Below are positions 1-5,292 of a stretch of 5,292 nucleotides of DNA, piece after piece. The stretch spans positions 1-5,292 of the forward strand of contig SXTL01000105.1 of NCBI GenBank assembly GCA_005790965.1, in the 5' to 3' direction. The notes below the pieces were generated by a model, which saw only the letters and a list, made by a program, of their open reading frames with translations, was not told the origin of the DNA and did no database searches. Positions within the stretch are counted from its first letter, which is position 1. Every line of letters begins with the position of its first letter. Source of the stretch: Burkholderiales bacterium. GTDB lineage: Bacteria > Pseudomonadota > Gammaproteobacteria > Burkholderiales > Thiobacillaceae. The position numbers and the translations under genes were made by a program.

Positions 1-118
1 GCTGACAGAAGTCGTCGCAGAACAGGCCGCCATGCGGGTGGAACCAGATATGGCCGTCGGGTGCCATGGCGACCCGCTTGGGCTGGAACGGCCACCATTT
101 CCGGGGATGGATGCGCAC
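1..118 (-). CDS. Fragment of an unrecognised protein, open at the window edge
   Basis: On the minus strand, bases 118 down to 1 read without a stop as a protein-like segment rich in Trp, His, Pro and Asp. It begins VRIHPRKWWPFQPKRVAMAP and continues through DGHIWFHPHGG to LFCDDFCQ at the window edge. The composition (paired Trp, ordered charged and aromatic residues) looks more like a real protein than the plus-strand reading of the same bases. I do not recognise the family. A GTG at 118-116 is the only candidate start near the P-II junction and has no clear ribosome binding site, so the true start may have been lost at the junction. The frame also stays open further right, but there it is simply antisense to the P-II coding sequence. 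It could be part of a gene that recombined into the P-II gene, or an assembly artefact. Confidence 0.35.
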   Translation of the reverse strand, partial: MRIHPRKWWPFQPKRVAMAPDGHIWFHPHGGLFCDDFCQ

Positions 119-124
119 CCGCTC

Positions 125-334
125 GAACTCTATCGCGGTGCCGAATATGTGGTCGATTTCCTGCCCAAGGTGAAGATTGAGCTGGTGGTTCCCGAGGCGC
201 TGCTTGATCAAGCAATAGAAACGATCGTCAACGCCGCTCGCACGGGCAAGATTGGTGACGGCAAGATCTTTGTCACCAGCGTCGAGCGCGTGGTGCGTAT
301 CCGTACCGGCGAAACCAACGAGGCGGCGATCTAA
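125..334 (+). pseudogene. P-II nitrogen regulatory protein, 5'-truncated (GlnB/GlnK family)
   Basis: This encodes the C-terminal 69 residues of a P-II signal protein, the trimeric sensor of 2-oxoglutarate and ATP/ADP that controls ammonium uptake and glutamine synthetase. Diagnostic segments are ELYRGAEYVVDFLPKVK, the ATP-binding stretch TGKIGDGKIFV, and the end VERVVRIRTGETNEAAI. By alignment with the 112-residue E. coli GlnB this covers about residue 44 onward, so the second half of the T-loop and its uridylylated Tyr51 (Y of RGAEY) are present. Strand 1, helix 1 and strand 2, with the usual MKKI...IKPFKLDDV start, are missing. The frame stays open upstream to an ATG at 32, giving a nominal 100-residue chimera whose first 31 residues do not resemble P-II and which lacks a ribosome binding site. 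A folded P-II trimer is unlikely. GlnB and GlnK cannot be told apart from this part. The TAA overlaps the stop codon of the convergent FAD oxidase gene. Confidence 0.85.
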
Positions 335-1719
335 TCGGGAAACTTTTTGCCGGGGTTCAGTATTCCGGCTGGGTCGAACTGGGTCTTGATTTGACGCATC
401 AGGGCCAGGGTGCTGGGCTCGATCTCCAGCGCCAGGAATTGCCGTTTTTCGCTGCCAATACCGTGCTCGCCGGACAAGCTGCCGTGCATGGCCAGTACGG
501 TTTCAACCAATTCACGCCGACAGGCGGCGGCGCGGGCCATTTCGTCCGCATCTGCCTCATGCACCATCAGGTTGACATGCAGATTGCCATTGCCGGCATG
601 GCCGAAAGCCACAAGCGGCACGGCCCAGCGGTGGCCAAGCCGGTCGATGGCATCGACCAGATCGGCGAGCTGTGAGACCGGCACCACCACATCCTCGTTG
701 ATCTTGCGCGGGGCGATGCGCTTTACAGCGTGTGAGAGGGACTTGCGGGCGGTCCATAGACGCTGAATTTCCGCCTTGGAAAAGCCGCTTTGGGTCTCGA
801 TCAAACCCGGGCCCTCAAGGGCGCGGTTTAAAGCCGCCAACTGTTCGGGTAGGGCGTGTGCATCGCCATCGGCTTCCACCATCAGTACGGCTTGCGTTCC
901 CTCCGGTAGGTCTTGAGCATCGCCATAGGCGCGCAGGGCCTCGATGGAACGAGCGTCCATGAACTCCAAGGCGCAAGGCACAACCGGTTGGCGCATGACG
1001 CGGATTACCGCCTCGCAGGCGGCCCGGGTGCGGCTGTAACACAGGCGCAGAGTGGCGATGGCCTCGGGCGCGGGAACGAGTTTGAGGGTGGCTTCGGTGA
1101 TTAGTGCCAGGGTACCTTCGGAGCCGATCAATAGGCGGGTGAGGTCATAGCCGGTGGCGTATTTGCTGGTGCGGCTGCCGGTGCGGATCTCGCGGCCATC
1201 GCCGCTGATGGCGCGCAGACCGAGCACATGGTCACGGGTGGCCCCATATTTGACGCAACGCGGGCCGGCGGCATTCATTGCCAAGTTGCCGCCAATGCGG
1301 CAATAGGCCCCGGAGCCGGGGTCGGGTGCATACATTAACCCGGCGCTGCGGGCGAGCCGATCCACTTCGTCGGTGACAATGCCGGTCTCGACCACCATCA
1401 GACGGTTGTCCGGATCAAATTCCAAGACCCGCGTCATGCATTCGAAGCTGACCACGACACTGCCGGGGACGGGCAGGGCGCCGCCAACATTGCCGGAACC
1501 GGCCGCACGCGGGATTAGCGCTATGCTGTATGTGTAAGCCCAGCGGACGAGGGCAAGTACCTCGGCATGGGCACGGGGGAAGCAGACAGCCACAGGGAGA
1601 CAGTGCTGTGGCGTTTCGTCGCTGGCGTAGAGGCTTCGGGTGGCAGGGTCGGCAAAGACGCGCTCAGGGCCAAGCGTGGCTTCCAAGGCCGCGAGGGCGG
1701 TGGCAGAGAGGTCGGACAT
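331..1719 (-). CDS. FAD-linked 2-hydroxyacid oxidase (GlcD / D-lactate dehydrogenase type)
   Basis: This 462-residue flavoprotein of the VAO/PCMH fold oxidises a 2-hydroxyacid (D-lactate, glycolate or D-2-hydroxyglutarate are the family substrates) and passes electrons to quinone or cytochrome. Its length is normal for the family. The FAD-binding domain spans about residues 38-215, with the pyrophosphate loop PRAAGSGNVGGALP (70-83), DPGS (133-136), IGGNLAMNAAGPRCVKYG (142-159) and GYDLTRLLIGSEGTLALIT (190-208). The C-terminal oxidase domain has LWTARKSL (321-328), INEDVVVP (340-347), FGHAGNGNLHVN (372-383, with likely metal or active-site H374 and H381), GEHGIG (417-422) and the family-typical tail DPAGILNPGKKF (449-460). 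No signal peptide or membrane segment is seen, so it is probably cytoplasmic and perhaps membrane-peripheral. The start ATG overlaps the upstream stop as TGATG, implying translational coupling. The substrate cannot be fixed from sequence. A stand-alone Dld-like enzyme is likelier than a GlcD subunit because no glcE or glcF lies beside it. Confidence 0.88.
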   Translation of the reverse strand: MSDLSATALAALEATLGPERVFADPATRSLYASDETPQHCLPVAVCFPRAHAEVLALVRWAYTYSIALIPRAAGSGNVGGALPVPGSVVVSFECMTRVLEFDPDNRLMVVETGIVTDEVDRLARSAGLMYAPDPGSGAYCRIGGNLAMNAAGPRCVKYGATRDHVLGLRAISGDGREIRTGSRTSKYATGYDLTRLLIGSEGTLALITEATLKLVPAPEAIATLRLCYSRTRAACEAVIRVMRQPVVPCALEFMDARSIEALRAYGDAQDLPEGTQAVLMVEADGDAHALPEQLAALNRALEGPGLIETQSGFSKAEIQRLWTARKSLSHAVKRIAPRKINEDVVVPVSQLADLVDAIDRLGHRWAVPLVAFGHAGNGNLHVNLMVHEADADEMARAAACRRELVETVLAMHGSLSGEHGIGSEKRQFLALEIEPSTLALMRQIKTQFDPAGILNPGKKFPD

Positions 1720-2291
1720 CAGCCGAGGGTCATCTCCTGGAACTCCGCGACCTTGAGCAAAGCATCGGAGTCCGGGAAGCGAGCATGGATTTGTTGCAGG
1801 GCGAGATCGTAGCGCAGCGGGTCAAAGCCGTTTTGGGCCTGCTCGTGCATGACATGGCGCAGGGCCTGGGTCATGACCTTGTCGAGGGAGACCAGCCGGC
1901 GGGCGCTAATGAGGCCGGTATCGCAATCAACCATAAAGAGGCGCAGTCGGGCCCGCTCGCCGGGCGGTTCCTGCGGCAGTTCACGCTCGTTTTCAGGGAT
2001 GCGCTGAACATGAAAACTGACATCGGACCATTCGCAAATCCCGTCGATACGGTAGAGCAGCACGGCTAGGGCCGCGTCGCTATAAAGGCCAATCTCGATA
2101 GGTTGGAGGCGGAATCCGTTAATTTCGTGAGGCGTGGGTCCAGGCCAGAACAGGGTCAGTTCGTGGGCGCCCTGGCTGTACAGATAGCGCACACCTTCGT
2201 CATAGCGCCGGTATTCGCTTGAATAGGGGGTTCCCACCTGACGCGGGTCGGCCTCGACCTCGGGGCGGGGAAAGGTATGAATATGGCTCAT
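1719..2291 (-). CDS. Conserved-looking hypothetical protein, 190 residues
   Basis: I do not recognise this protein by name. It is soluble-looking, without signal peptide, membrane helix or cysteine-based metal motif. The N-terminal half is rich in aromatic residues and looks like beta-strands: EYRRYDEGVRYLYSQGAHEL (26-45), then LTLFWPGPTPHEI (45-57) and the alternating stretch FRLQPIEIGLYSDAALAVLL (60-79), followed by an EWSDVSFHV strand (87-95). A Pro/Glu-rich linker around 98-113 leads to RLRLFMVDCDTGLISARRLVSL (115-136) and a helical C-terminus with basic and acidic faces (137-187). It is the middle gene of a three-gene operon: its ATG overlaps the SseB-like stop by four bases (ATGA), and its own TGA shares one base with the FAD oxidase ATG. 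Coupling at both ends argues that it is a real translated gene, possibly functionally linked to one of its neighbours. No function is assigned. Confidence 0.8.
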   Translation of the reverse strand: MSHIHTFPRPEVEADPRQVGTPYSSEYRRYDEGVRYLYSQGAHELTLFWPGPTPHEINGFRLQPIEIGLYSDAALAVLLYRIDGICEWSDVSFHVQRIPENERELPQEPPGERARLRLFMVDCDTGLISARRLVSLDKVMTQALRHVMHEQAQNGFDPLRYDLALQQIHARFPDSDALLKVAEFQEMTLG

Positions 2292-2701
2292 TGTTCGTCG
2301 GGCAACAGGCTGGCCATCATGGCGATCATTTCGGCATCAAAATCAAAACCGTCCTCTTCGCCAGGGTTGAGGGCAATGCCCATGTCATCGGCCATGCGGC
2401 GCAGGATCCAGGCGAAGTCGGTAAGCAAACCCCCGCTGTAGCCGGGGAACTGGGTCAGAAAGAGCTTGGCACGCTCGGGAGCCGAGAACAGGATCATGAC
2501 GTGTTGCCCGTCCTCGACCTCGACAATCAGTGGCTCGGCTTGGGTGGAGGCCTGGAAACCAGCGATCTGGTGTTTTTCATCCTTGATCGGCATGAACACC
2601 TGCAGGTCGAGCAGACGGGCGACAAAGGCCTCGGGACCCACCTCGCCGGCGTGGACTGCAGCCAGGAGGGTTTCAAGTTCGTTACGGGGAGACAGAGACA
2701 T
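2288..2701 (-). CDS. SseB N-terminal-domain family protein
   Basis: This 137-residue protein resembles the SseB N-terminal domain: an opening helix NELETLLAAVHAGEVGPEAF (7-26), a strand LLDLQVFMPI (30-39), then LIVEVEDGQHVMILFSAPER (58-77) and the segment AKLFLTQFPGYSGG (78-91) ending in a helix around TDFAWILRRM (94-103). The C-terminal tail is acidic (GEEDGFDFDAEMI). Proteins with this domain are mostly uncharacterised. The name comes from enhanced serine sensitivity in E. coli, so no reaction can be assigned here. I chose the ATG at 2701 because a GGA lies seven bases upstream and the protein then starts just before the domain. An in-frame TTG at 2713 would add four residues but has no visible ribosome binding site. 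This is the first gene of the minus-strand operon and its stop overlaps the next start as ATGA. Confidence 0.75.
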   Translation of the reverse strand: MSLSPRNELETLLAAVHAGEVGPEAFVARLLDLQVFMPIKDEKHQIAGFQASTQAEPLIVEVEDGQHVMILFSAPERAKLFLTQFPGYSGGLLTDFAWILRRMADDMGIALNPGEEDGFDFDAEMIAMMASLLPDEQ

Positions 2702-2737
2702 GAGGAAATCCAAAAACAGTATGCGGCAAGGATAGCA

Positions 2738-2751
2738 TTGGCAGGCGCCAA
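2738..2751. repeat. Inverted repeat TTGGC-N4-GCCAA
   Basis: A perfect five-base inverted repeat (TTGGC, spacer AGGC, GCCAA) sits about 37 bases upstream of the sseB-like start and 57 bases upstream of the mak-like start. The half-sites could be a protein-binding site for a dimeric regulator of the divergent pair. Arms this short also occur by chance in GC-rich DNA, so this is a weak call. Confidence 0.25.
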
Positions 2752-2775
2752 ATGGGGCGGATTGGCCGGGCCGAA

Positions 2776-2791
2776 CCTGATCTGTATCAGG
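2776..2791. promoter_or_regulatory. Palindrome CCTGAT-N4-ATCAGG, possible operator
   Basis: A perfect six-base inverted repeat with a four-base spacer (CTGT) ends 17 bases before the mak-like ATG at 2809. Its placement suits an operator, or a small hairpin near the start of the mak-like mRNA. I cannot link it to a known regulator. If the kinase instead started at the in-frame ATG at 2752, the palindrome would be inside the coding sequence. Confidence 0.3.
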
Positions 2792-2808
2792 CGCGCTATC
2801 ATCCTGAC

Positions 2809-3720
2809 ATGGAAAAGTCGCAGACTGAAACTTGGCGGTTTGGCGTTGATTTGGGCGGCACCAAGATTGAATTAATGGCCTTGGATCGCGCGGGGAATGT
2901 CGGTTGGCGGCAGCGAATCGCTACTCCGCAGGGTGATTATGTCGGGACCATTGAGGCCATTGCAGGGCTGGTCACTGCGGCCGAGTCAGCCTTGGGCGGG
3001 CGGGGGCGCGTGGGGATTGGAACACCGGGCGCCATCTCGCCGCGCACCGGGCGCCTGCGCAATTCCAATTCGGTCTGCCTGAATGGCCAGCCTTTGCGCC
3101 AGGATCTTGAGGCACGCCTCCAACGACCAGTCCAGATCGCCAACGATGCCAATTGTTTCGCTCTGTCCGAGGCAACGGATGGGGCCGCGGCCGGGGCCGA
3201 GTGCGTGTTCGGGGTGATCCTTGGTACTGGGGTCGGTGGAGGCATTGTGGTGCGAGGGCAGGTGTTGAGCGGAGCCAATGCCATTGCCGGTGAGTGGGGT
3301 CACAATCCGCTCCCCTGGCCGACGGCCGACGAACTGCCCGGACCCGTGTGTTATTGCGGTAAGACGGGTTGTATCGAGACTTGGTTATCAGGCCCGGGTC
3401 TGGCGGCCGATCACCAGCGTGTCACAGGTCAGGTGCTGAATCCCGAGAACCTCGTGGTCCGGGCGCTTGCAGGGGATCTCGCGTGTGCCGAGACCCTGCG
3501 GCGTTATGCCGATCGTTTGGCGCGTAGTCTGGCCCAAATCATCAATATTCTTGATCCGGACGCTATTGTTTTGGGCGGAGGACTGTCCAATTTGTCCTGC
3601 CTATATGAACAGGTGCCAGCCTTGTGGGATCGTTATGTGTTCTCGGATGCTGTTCGTACGCGTTTGGTTGCACCGCAGTTTGGTGATTCCAGCGGGGTCC
3701 GCGGAGCGGCTTGGCTGTGA
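2809..3720 (+). CDS. mak: ROK-family sugar kinase, Mak-type fructokinase
   Basis: This 303-residue cytoplasmic kinase probably phosphorylates fructose (or mannose) with ATP to give the 6-phosphate. Features in order are the N-terminal ATP-phosphate loop DLGGTKIE (14-21), GIGTPGAISP (69-78), LNGQP (91-95), NDANCFALSEA (112-122) with D113 as likely catalytic base, and ILGTGVGGGIV (137-147). The ROK zinc site follows: GEWGHNPLPW (161-170, ligand H165) and CYCGKTGCIE (181-190, ligands C181, C183, C188). LDPDAIVLGGGLSN (248-261) and DSSGVRGAAWL at the end complete it. Length and nearly every motif match E. coli Mak as I recall it, better than GlcK or NagK. The start at 2809 places DLGGTK at the usual distance from the N-terminus. 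There is no good Shine-Dalgarno before it. An in-frame ATG at 2752 follows an AGG but would add 19 residues unlike the family. It is divergent from the sseB-like operon. Confidence 0.88.
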   Translation: MEKSQTETWRFGVDLGGTKIELMALDRAGNVGWRQRIATPQGDYVGTIEAIAGLVTAAESALGGRGRVGIGTPGAISPRTGRLRNSNSVCLNGQPLRQDLEARLQRPVQIANDANCFALSEATDGAAAGAECVFGVILGTGVGGGIVVRGQVLSGANAIAGEWGHNPLPWPTADELPGPVCYCGKTGCIETWLSGPGLAADHQRVTGQVLNPENLVVRALAGDLACAETLRRYADRLARSLAQIINILDPDAIVLGGGLSNLSCLYEQVPALWDRYVFSDAVRTRLVAPQFGDSSGVRGAAWL

Positions 3721-3782
3721 TGGCAGGTGAAGCCTTCTCCATCAGAATTTTTATTTGCAATAGGGATAAGAACCTCCTAATG

Positions 3783-3791
3783 TGATGTAAT
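3783..3791 (+). promoter_or_regulatory. Possible extended -10 promoter element of the cytochrome gene
   Basis: TGATGTAAT contains a TGTAAT hexamer (five of six bases of TATAAT) preceded by TG and one base, the extended -10 pattern that can work without a good -35. It lies in the 93-base AT-richer gap between the kinase and the cytochrome gene. Initiation about seven bases downstream would leave a leader of roughly 16 bases before the ATG at 3814. No FNR or NarL site could be recognised nearby. GGGG at 3805-3808 is the only, weak, ribosome-binding candidate. Confidence 0.3.
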
Positions 3792-3813
3792 GACTTATCT
3801 GTGCGGGGTTCTC

Positions 3814-5292
3814 ATGTCTACTACGACGAAGCGCGTCTGGTTTTGGTTATTGTCAGGCTATTTGGCGGTCGGCGCCGCGATGGCCGCAACGGTTGGAACA
3901 GCGGATCACAGCAAATTTGAGCAGTTGAAAAAGCCGTTCAAGTCAGGTCCGGAGGTAACTAAGGCCTGTCTGGCCTGCCATACCGAGGCCGCAAATCAGG
4001 TCATGCATACCAGCCACTGGACTTGGGAATACACCAATCCTGCCAATGGTCAGCGCCTCGGCAAAAAAACCGTGCTGAACAACTTCTGTATCGCCACCGC
4101 CCCCAATCTTGCCTTCTGTACTTCGTGTCATGCGGGCTATGGCTGGGACTCGGCACATTTTGATTTTGCCAAGCAAGACAATGTGGATTGTCTGGTCTGC
4201 CACGATACGACCGGGAAATATCGCAAGGCGCCCGGCAAGGCGGGACATCCGGCCTATCAGGACATGGAGTTTCCTAAAGGGTCGGGCAAAGTCATAAAGG
4301 CCGTTGATTTGAATGCGGTCGCCCAAAAAGTAGGCAAGAGCAGTCGGGATAACTGTGGGGCCTGCCACTTTAGCGGTGGGGGCGGCGATGGCGTAAAACA
4401 TGGTGATATGGACAGTTCGCTGGCGGCTCCTGAACCCAATGTGGATGTGCATATGGATGCTGCGGGGCTGGATTTCTCCTGTGCGACCTGCCACAAAACC
4501 GCGGGCCACAAGGTGCCGGGTAGCCGTTACGCCCCCACGGCGATGGACAAAGAAACCCATATCCGGGGCAAGGCCGATCGCAATCCCGCCACTTGTCAGT
4601 CTTGTCACAATAGCCGCCCTCACAAGAGTACACGGCTCAATACCCACGCTAACAAAATTGCTTGCCAGACCTGCCATATCCCGACCATTGCGCGGGGTGG
4701 TGTGGCCACCAAACTGTCATGGGACTGGTCCACGGCAGGCAAGTTGAGCCCGGAGGGTAAACCGATTACGAAGAAAGATTCGCACGGTCATGTGATCTAC
4801 GATTCGCGCAAGGGTGATTTTGTAGTGGGCGAGAATGTGGTACCGGAATACGCCTGGTTTAACGGCCAAGTGAAATACACCCTGATTAGTGACAAGGTAG
4901 TCAAGGGGGATAAGCCAACCCAGATCAATCGCTTTGAAGGTTCGGCCACGGACGGTAAATCCATGATCTGGCCGCTCAAGGTCTTCACCGGCAAGCAACC
5001 CTATGACCCGATCAATCAGACTTTGCTGGTGCCTCATACGGCCGGCGACAAGGGGACCGGTTACTGGGATAACTTTAACTGGGATCGTGCCCTGATGGCG
5101 GGAATGGAAGCCGCAGGTGCGCCTTATTCAGGCCAGTTTGATTTCATTGAGACGGAGATGTCCTGGCCGATTACGCACATGGTTGCGCCCAAGAAAGACG
5201 CGCTCAGTTGTGCGCAATGTCACCAACCGCAGAGCGGCGTGGGGCGACTGGACAAAGTGGAAGGCATCTACATGCCGGGCCGCCGGTCTAAC
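3814..5292 (+). CDS. Octaheme c-type cytochrome, tetrathionate reductase (OTR) family, 3' partial
   Basis: The reading frame runs 493 codons to the window edge without a stop. A Sec signal peptide is visible: basic TKR (5-7), a hydrophobic core WFWLLSGYLAVGAAMA (9-24) and likely cleavage AMA|AT after residue 24, so the protein is periplasmic. There are exactly eight CXXCH haem c motifs, starting at C52, C102, C126, C181, C223, C261, C284 and C466. The segments HTSHWTWEYTNP (65-76), NNFCIATAPN (89-98), CHAGYGWDS (105-113), CGACHFSGGGGDGVKHGDMD (181-200) and CHKTAGHKVPGSRYAP (226-241) match my memory of the OTR family (Shewanella type), which reduces tetrathionate and also nitrite or hydroxylamine in vitro. 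In Shewanella OTR the active-site haem has a lysine ligand; K135 or K138 after the third motif (CHDTTGKYRK) are candidates here. A long haem-free stretch (289-465) precedes the last motif. No redox partner is visible. Only a C-terminal tail is likely missing, since all eight haems are present. Confidence 0.88.
   Translation, partial: MSTTTKRVWFWLLSGYLAVGAAMAATVGTADHSKFEQLKKPFKSGPEVTKACLACHTEAANQVMHTSHWTWEYTNPANGQRLGKKTVLNNFCIATAPNLAFCTSCHAGYGWDSAHFDFAKQDNVDCLVCHDTTGKYRKAPGKAGHPAYQDMEFPKGSGKVIKAVDLNAVAQKVGKSSRDNCGACHFSGGGGDGVKHGDMDSSLAAPEPNVDVHMDAAGLDFSCATCHKTAGHKVPGSRYAPTAMDKETHIRGKADRNPATCQSCHNSRPHKSTRLNTHANKIACQTCHIPTIARGGVATKLSWDWSTAGKLSPEGKPITKKDSHGHVIYDSRKGDFVVGENVVPEYAWFNGQVKYTLISDKVVKGDKPTQINRFEGSATDGKSMIWPLKVFTGKQPYDPINQTLLVPHTAGDKGTGYWDNFNWDRALMAGMEAAGAPYSGQFDFIETEMSWPITHMVAPKKDALSCAQCHQPQSGVGRLDKVEGIYMPGRRSN

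Larger units (their letters stand above)
2702..2808. promoter_or_regulatory. Divergent intergenic region of the sseB-like operon and mak-like gene
   Basis: These 107 bases separate two genes transcribed away from each other, so promoters for both must lie here or inside the flanking gene starts. No box pair matches the sigma-70 consensus well. On the minus strand TATCCT (2734-2729) is a possible -10 element but has no good -35 partner. On the plus strand TATCAT (2797-2802) lies only seven bases before the mak-like ATG. Two short inverted repeats inside the region are listed separately. The regulatory role is inferred from gene arrangement, not from a recognised operator. Confidence 0.4.

Noticed and set aside
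1530..2069. A 179-codon open frame on the plus strand across the oxidase and 190-residue protein genes
   Set aside because: It straddles the joint of two well-supported minus-strand genes and has Gly/Arg/Gln-rich composition typical of antisense reading in GC-rich DNA.
2219..2875. A 218-codon open frame on the plus strand over the sseB-like gene and the divergent region
   Set aside because: It overlaps three better-supported genes and runs into the kinase gene in another frame; no recognisable domain.
3728..3756. A possible terminator after the kinase (GAAG..CTTC followed by a T-rich stretch)
   Set aside because: The arms are four bases with a one-base loop, which cannot form a hairpin, and the T run is interrupted.
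3755..3783. A sigma-70 promoter of TTGCAA and TAATGT with a 17-base spacer
   Set aside because: The -10 hexamer matches only three of six consensus bases; the extended -10 at 3783-3791 is a better candidate.
3720..3785. A 21-codon frame starting in a TGATG overlap with the kinase stop
   Set aside because: It has no ribosome binding site or recognisable product, and its end overlaps the suspected promoter; it is probably chance.
3781..3799. A CRP-like TGTGA half-site before the cytochrome gene
   Set aside because: The matching TCACA half is absent at the right spacing (GACTT instead).
3943..4677. A 244-codon open frame on the minus strand, opposite the cytochrome gene
   Set aside because: It is antisense to a frame with a signal peptide and eight haem motifs, has low-complexity composition and matches no family; it is a shadow of the real gene.

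Overview
The window holds about five genes of a proteobacterium of moderately high GC. The sugar kinase closely resembles the E. coli Mak type, and the FAD oxidase and octaheme cytochrome also fit a gammaproteobacterium-like, respiratory (possibly sulfur- or nitrogen-oxyanion-using) organism. This placement is an inference from remembered family sequences, not from a search.

Layout, left to right. Bases 125-334 (+) encode the last 69 residues of a P-II nitrogen regulatory protein. Its first ~43 residues are absent. In their place, bases 1-~118 carry an unrelated sequence that reads best as the fragment of a protein on the minus strand. The gene is therefore broken, or the contig end is chimeric, at about 119-125. 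Bases 331-2701 (-) form a tight three-gene operon, read right to left: an SseB N-terminal-domain protein, an unrecognised 190-residue protein, and a 462-residue GlcD/D-lactate dehydrogenase-type FAD oxidase. Start and stop codons overlap at both joints. The FAD oxidase ends convergently on the P-II stop codon.

A 107-base divergent intergenic region (2702-2808) contains two short inverted repeats and separates the operon from a ROK-family fructokinase-like gene (mak-like, 2809-3720, +). After 93 bases comes a long reading frame (3814 to the window end, +) encoding an exported octaheme c-type cytochrome of the tetrathionate reductase (OTR) family. All eight CXXCH motifs lie within the window, but the stop codon does not.

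Functionally the genes look like separate units: nitrogen signalling (broken), 2-hydroxyacid oxidation feeding electrons to the respiratory chain, hexose phosphorylation, and periplasmic multiheme electron transfer or reduction of a sulfur or nitrogen oxyanion. No RNA gene, IS element, CRISPR array or convincing terminator was found. No wholly new system is evident. The points most worth a second look are the P-II junction, the uncharacterised operon partners of the FAD oxidase, and the octaheme cytochrome.
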